Assembly: GCA_945957305.1 (NCBI GenBank)
Contig: CAMFLN010000085.1
Coordinates: 1-8,707 of the forward strand
Reading direction: 5' to 3'
DNA length: 8,707 bases
DNA from: an uncultured Planctomycetaceae bacterium
GTDB taxonomy: Bacteria; Planctomycetota; Planctomycetia; Pirellulales; JACPPG01
In this document: piece by piece, positions 7,081 to 8,707 of the stretch
How positions within the stretch are numbered: position 1 is the stretch's first letter
How the letters are laid out: every line of letters starts with the position of its first letter
Translations under genes and position numbers: made by a program
The notes under the pieces: generated by a model
What the model was told of the DNA's origin: nothing
The model's database searches: none
Seen by the model: only the letters and a program-made list of their open reading frames with translations

Positions 7081-8013
7081 ATGACCTCCGCCGGTATCAT
7101 CGTCCTGGGCTCGATCAATATGGACCTGGTTGTCCGCGTTCCTCGCATGCCGAGCCCTGGCGAGACCGTGTTGGGCGGAACGTTCTTCACAAACTTGGGT
7201 GGCAAAGGAGCCAACCAGGCCGTCGCTGCCGCTCGGGCTTCGCGCGACAAAGTCGCATTTATTGCCGCTGTCGGCGCAGACGCTTACGGTCGCCAAGCCA
7301 TCGAAACGCTGGCGGGCGAAAAGAACCTGCTGCTCGACCATGTGCGCACGTTCTCGGACCTGGCGACCGGCGTGGCGCTCATTACCGTCGACGCCGCGGG
7401 CGAAAACATGATCAGCGTGGCCTCGGGTGCGAACGCGGCAGTGACACCTGCCGAGATCGACGCGATCCCGGCCGCGGTTTGGCGCACCGCGAAAGTATTT
7501 CTGGCGTGTCTCGAAAGTCCGCTGGCAACGGTCGTGCGCGGGCTTGAGCGGGCGCGCGAGTTTGGCTTGGTGACGGTGCTTAACCCCGCGCCGGCGATGG
7601 CCGAGGTCGGCCATCCCGAGATTCTGCGCCTGGTCGACATTCTGACCCCCAACGAATCCGAGGCAGCGGCCCTGATCGGTGCGAAGCATTCTTCTGCGGA
7701 CGTTCGTGCGGATGCGGCCGAGCTGCGGCGCCGGGGGGCCAAGCAAGTCGTCATTACCTGCGGGGCGCGTGGGTGCCAGTTGCTGGGCGATGTCGATGGG
7801 CACCTGCCTGCGCACAGCGTCACGTCCGTAGACACCACGGCCGCTGGCGACGCATTTAATGGTGCCTTGGCTGTCGCATTCGCCGAGGGGAAATCGCTCG
7901 TTTCCGCAGCCGGGTGGGCATCGGCCGCGGCCGCCTTGTCCGTCACGCGGCCGGGCGCCATCGCTTCGTTGGCGACGCGTAGCGAGATTGAAGAAATGGC
8001 CCCCAAACCCTAA
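7081..8013 (+). CDS. rbsK: Ribokinase (PfkB family)
   Basis: A cytoplasmic sugar kinase of 310 aa that phosphorylates D-ribose to ribose-5-phosphate with ATP. The motifs match ribokinase rather than generic PfkB kinases: GSINMDLVVRV (10-20) and NLGGKGANQA (38-47) for sugar binding, LTPNESEA (188-195), and DTTAAGDAFNGAL (251-263) with the catalytic base Asp257 and the anion hole. SVTRPGA near the end matches the potassium-site region of ribokinases. The ATG at 7081 is preferred. A TTG at 7057 would overlap the end of mnmE by 11 bases and add eight non-conserved residues. The 13-base gap to mnmE suggests co-transcription, and a strong terminator follows at 8135. No ribose transporter or RbsD is visible, so the ribose may come from nucleoside turnover. 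Other substrates such as deoxyribose cannot be excluded. Confidence 0.93.
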   Translation: MTSAGIIVLGSINMDLVVRVPRMPSPGETVLGGTFFTNLGGKGANQAVAAARASRDKVAFIAAVGADAYGRQAIETLAGEKNLLLDHVRTFSDLATGVALITVDAAGENMISVASGANAAVTPAEIDAIPAAVWRTAKVFLACLESPLATVVRGLERAREFGLVTVLNPAPAMAEVGHPEILRLVDILTPNESEAAALIGAKHSSADVRADAAELRRRGAKQVVITCGARGCQLLGDVDGHLPAHSVTSVDTTAAGDAFNGALAVAFAEGKSLVSAAGWASAAAALSVTRPGAIASLATRSEIEEMAPKP

Positions 8014-8134
8014 GCCCGCCGCGGACGTAGGACTGGCAGAGAAGACTGCGCGCCAGAACCGCTACGACCGCTGCGGCCGGCCCTGGGGTGGGAGGGTAGA
8101 GTTTGCGCGAAGCGCCCAGACTGTATTCAGGCTT

Positions 8135-8179
8135 CCGGCGGGCGGTTAAACTGAAGTGCCTGCGCCGCCCGCGGTTTTT
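8135..8179 (+). terminator. Rho-independent terminator after rbsK
   Basis: A GC-rich stem (gcgggcgg at 8138-8145 paired with ccgcccgc at 8165-8172, 8 perfect base pairs, two more possible with a bulge) is followed by gg and five T at 8175-8179. The 19-base loop is rather long. It lies about 120 bases after the rbsK stop and likely ends the phosphoesterase-yidC-mnmE-rbsK run. Confidence 0.65.
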
Positions 8180-8229
8180 CCTTTCGGGGCGGCCTGTCTC
8201 GCCGGTTTCTCCTTCAATTAAACCTGACC

Positions 8230-8235
8230 AAGGAA
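8230..8235 (+). promoter_or_regulatory. Ribosome binding site of the exported DUF5117/5118 gene
   Basis: AAGGAA stands 8 bases upstream of the ATG at 8244, an ideal Shine-Dalgarno position. It supports the start of a gene that runs off the window. Confidence 0.75.
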
Positions 8236-8243
8236 TCGCATTC

Positions 8244-8707
8244 ATGACCAGGCAGGGTCGCGTTCTCGGGGCGTCTTTGGCGTTGTTGTTGAGTATCTCG
8301 GTCGCTATCGCGCGCGCGGACGAAGCGGCCGACAAAGAAAAAGAAAAGGCCGCGGAAGCCGCCAAGGCAGCCGCTGAAAATAAGCCCAAGCCGAAGTTCC
8401 CCCCTTACTCCGAAGTGCTGAAAGATGCCAAGTCCGCCGACGGCCTGATCAAGCTGCACCACAAAGGCGAAAAGGTCTATGCCGAGTTGACCAGCGGACA
8501 GTTCGACCGTGACTTTATCGTGCTGATCTCGATTGCTCGCGGGATTGGCGAGGGGGTCGTGCTGGGGGGCATGAGTTGGGGATTCGGCGATGATTGGCTC
8601 TGGCAATTCCGCCGGGTCGACGACAATGTCCATATCGTGCGCCGCAATGTGCGTTTCAAAGCCGCCGGCGGCAGCCCTGAAGAGCGGGCCGTCAAGCTTG
8701 CGTATAC
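8244..8707 (+). CDS. Exported DUF5117/DUF5118-type zinc metalloprotease, N-terminal fragment (3' end outside window)
   Basis: The frame from ATG 8244 stays open to the end of the window, giving 154 complete codons. Residues 1-25 form a clear signal peptide: MTRQGR, a Leu/Ala-rich core, and a likely cut after ARA. A highly charged Ala/Lys/Glu stretch (26-50) follows. Then comes a segment resembling the N-terminal DUF5118/DUF5117 region: GLIKLHHKGEKVYAELTSGQ, FDRDFIVLISIARGIG, and further on WQFRRVDDNVHIVRRNVRF. Full-length members of this family are large secreted proteins of about 800-900 aa with a downstream HExxH zinc site, which would lie outside the window and cannot be checked. The family assignment rests on recalled sequence pattern. 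It has its own ribosome binding site and follows a terminator, so it is probably a separate transcription unit. Its role is unknown, presumably breakdown of extracytoplasmic protein. Confidence 0.7.
   Translation, partial: MTRQGRVLGASLALLLSISVAIARADEAADKEKEKAAEAAKAAAENKPKPKFPPYSEVLKDAKSADGLIKLHHKGEKVYAELTSGQFDRDFIVLISIARGIGEGVVLGGMSWGFGDDWLWQFRRVDDNVHIVRRNVRFKAAGGSPEERAVKLAY

Larger units (their letters stand above)
8014..8243 (+). other. Intergenic region before the exported DUF5117/5118 gene
   Basis: These 230 bases contain the terminator at 8135-8179 and a second stem that would reuse its 3' arm: gccgccc at 8164-8170 with gggcggc at 8187-8193. A TTGCGC (8103-8108) and TATTCA (8124-8129) pair exists, but its 15-base spacing makes it a poor promoter. 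No small gene or RNA gene was recognised here. Confidence 0.5.

Noticed and set aside
7042..7815. 257-codon open frame antisense to rbsK
   Set aside because: Arg/His-rich composition without motifs, fully opposite conserved ribokinase sequence; a shadow frame.
1..8707. CRISPR arrays, tRNA or rRNA genes, insertion sequences, phage or defence genes
   Set aside because: No regularly spaced repeats, cloverleaf-like sequence, transposase or integrase motifs were seen on either strand; coding sequence accounts for nearly all of the window.

Overview
The window is high-GC, gene-dense chromosomal DNA that reads as a planctomycete, most likely of the Pirellulales/Rhodopirellula type. The signs are a YidC with a PDZ domain and a long basic tail, a PEP-CTERM-sorted secreted protease, an MnmE with a planctomycete-like N-domain (SYTRQ...SPP), and a DUF5117/5118-type exported metalloprotease. 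This assignment rests on recalled family patterns, not on a search. No rRNA, tRNA, CRISPR array or mobile element was seen, and no gene-free stretch exceeds about 230 bases.

Layout from left to right. Positions 2-673 hold the C-terminal half of hemL (heme biosynthesis), followed by a hairpin. Positions 812-1570 encode a small secreted matrixin-like zinc protease with a C-terminal PEP-CTERM anchor. It converges on tsaB (1574-2257, minus strand; tRNA t6A modification) with only 3 bases between the stop codons. A 211-base divergent intergenic region carries a good sigma70-like promoter pointing right. It leads into a metallophosphoesterase (2469-3218), yidC (3342-5597; membrane protein insertase), mnmE (5673-7067; tRNA wobble-uridine modification) and rbsK (7081-8013; ribokinase). 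These four genes are co-directional with gaps of 123, 75 and 13 bases, so they may form one transcription unit. A convincing rho-independent terminator lies at 8135-8179. The window ends inside a new gene (8244 onward) for an exported DUF5117/5118-type protein.

Functionally the region is mostly housekeeping. YidC and MnmE are the remnant of the widespread rpmH-rnpA-yidD-yidC-mnmE-mnmG cluster, here without its usual partners. TsaB and MnmE both act on tRNA anticodon-loop modification. The most unusual elements are the PDZ domain nested in the periplasmic part of YidC, the compact PEP-CTERM matrixin, the divergent switch II segment of MnmE, and competing stem-loops in front of the last gene. 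I found no evidence for a wholly new multi-gene system such as a defence island or biosynthetic cluster.
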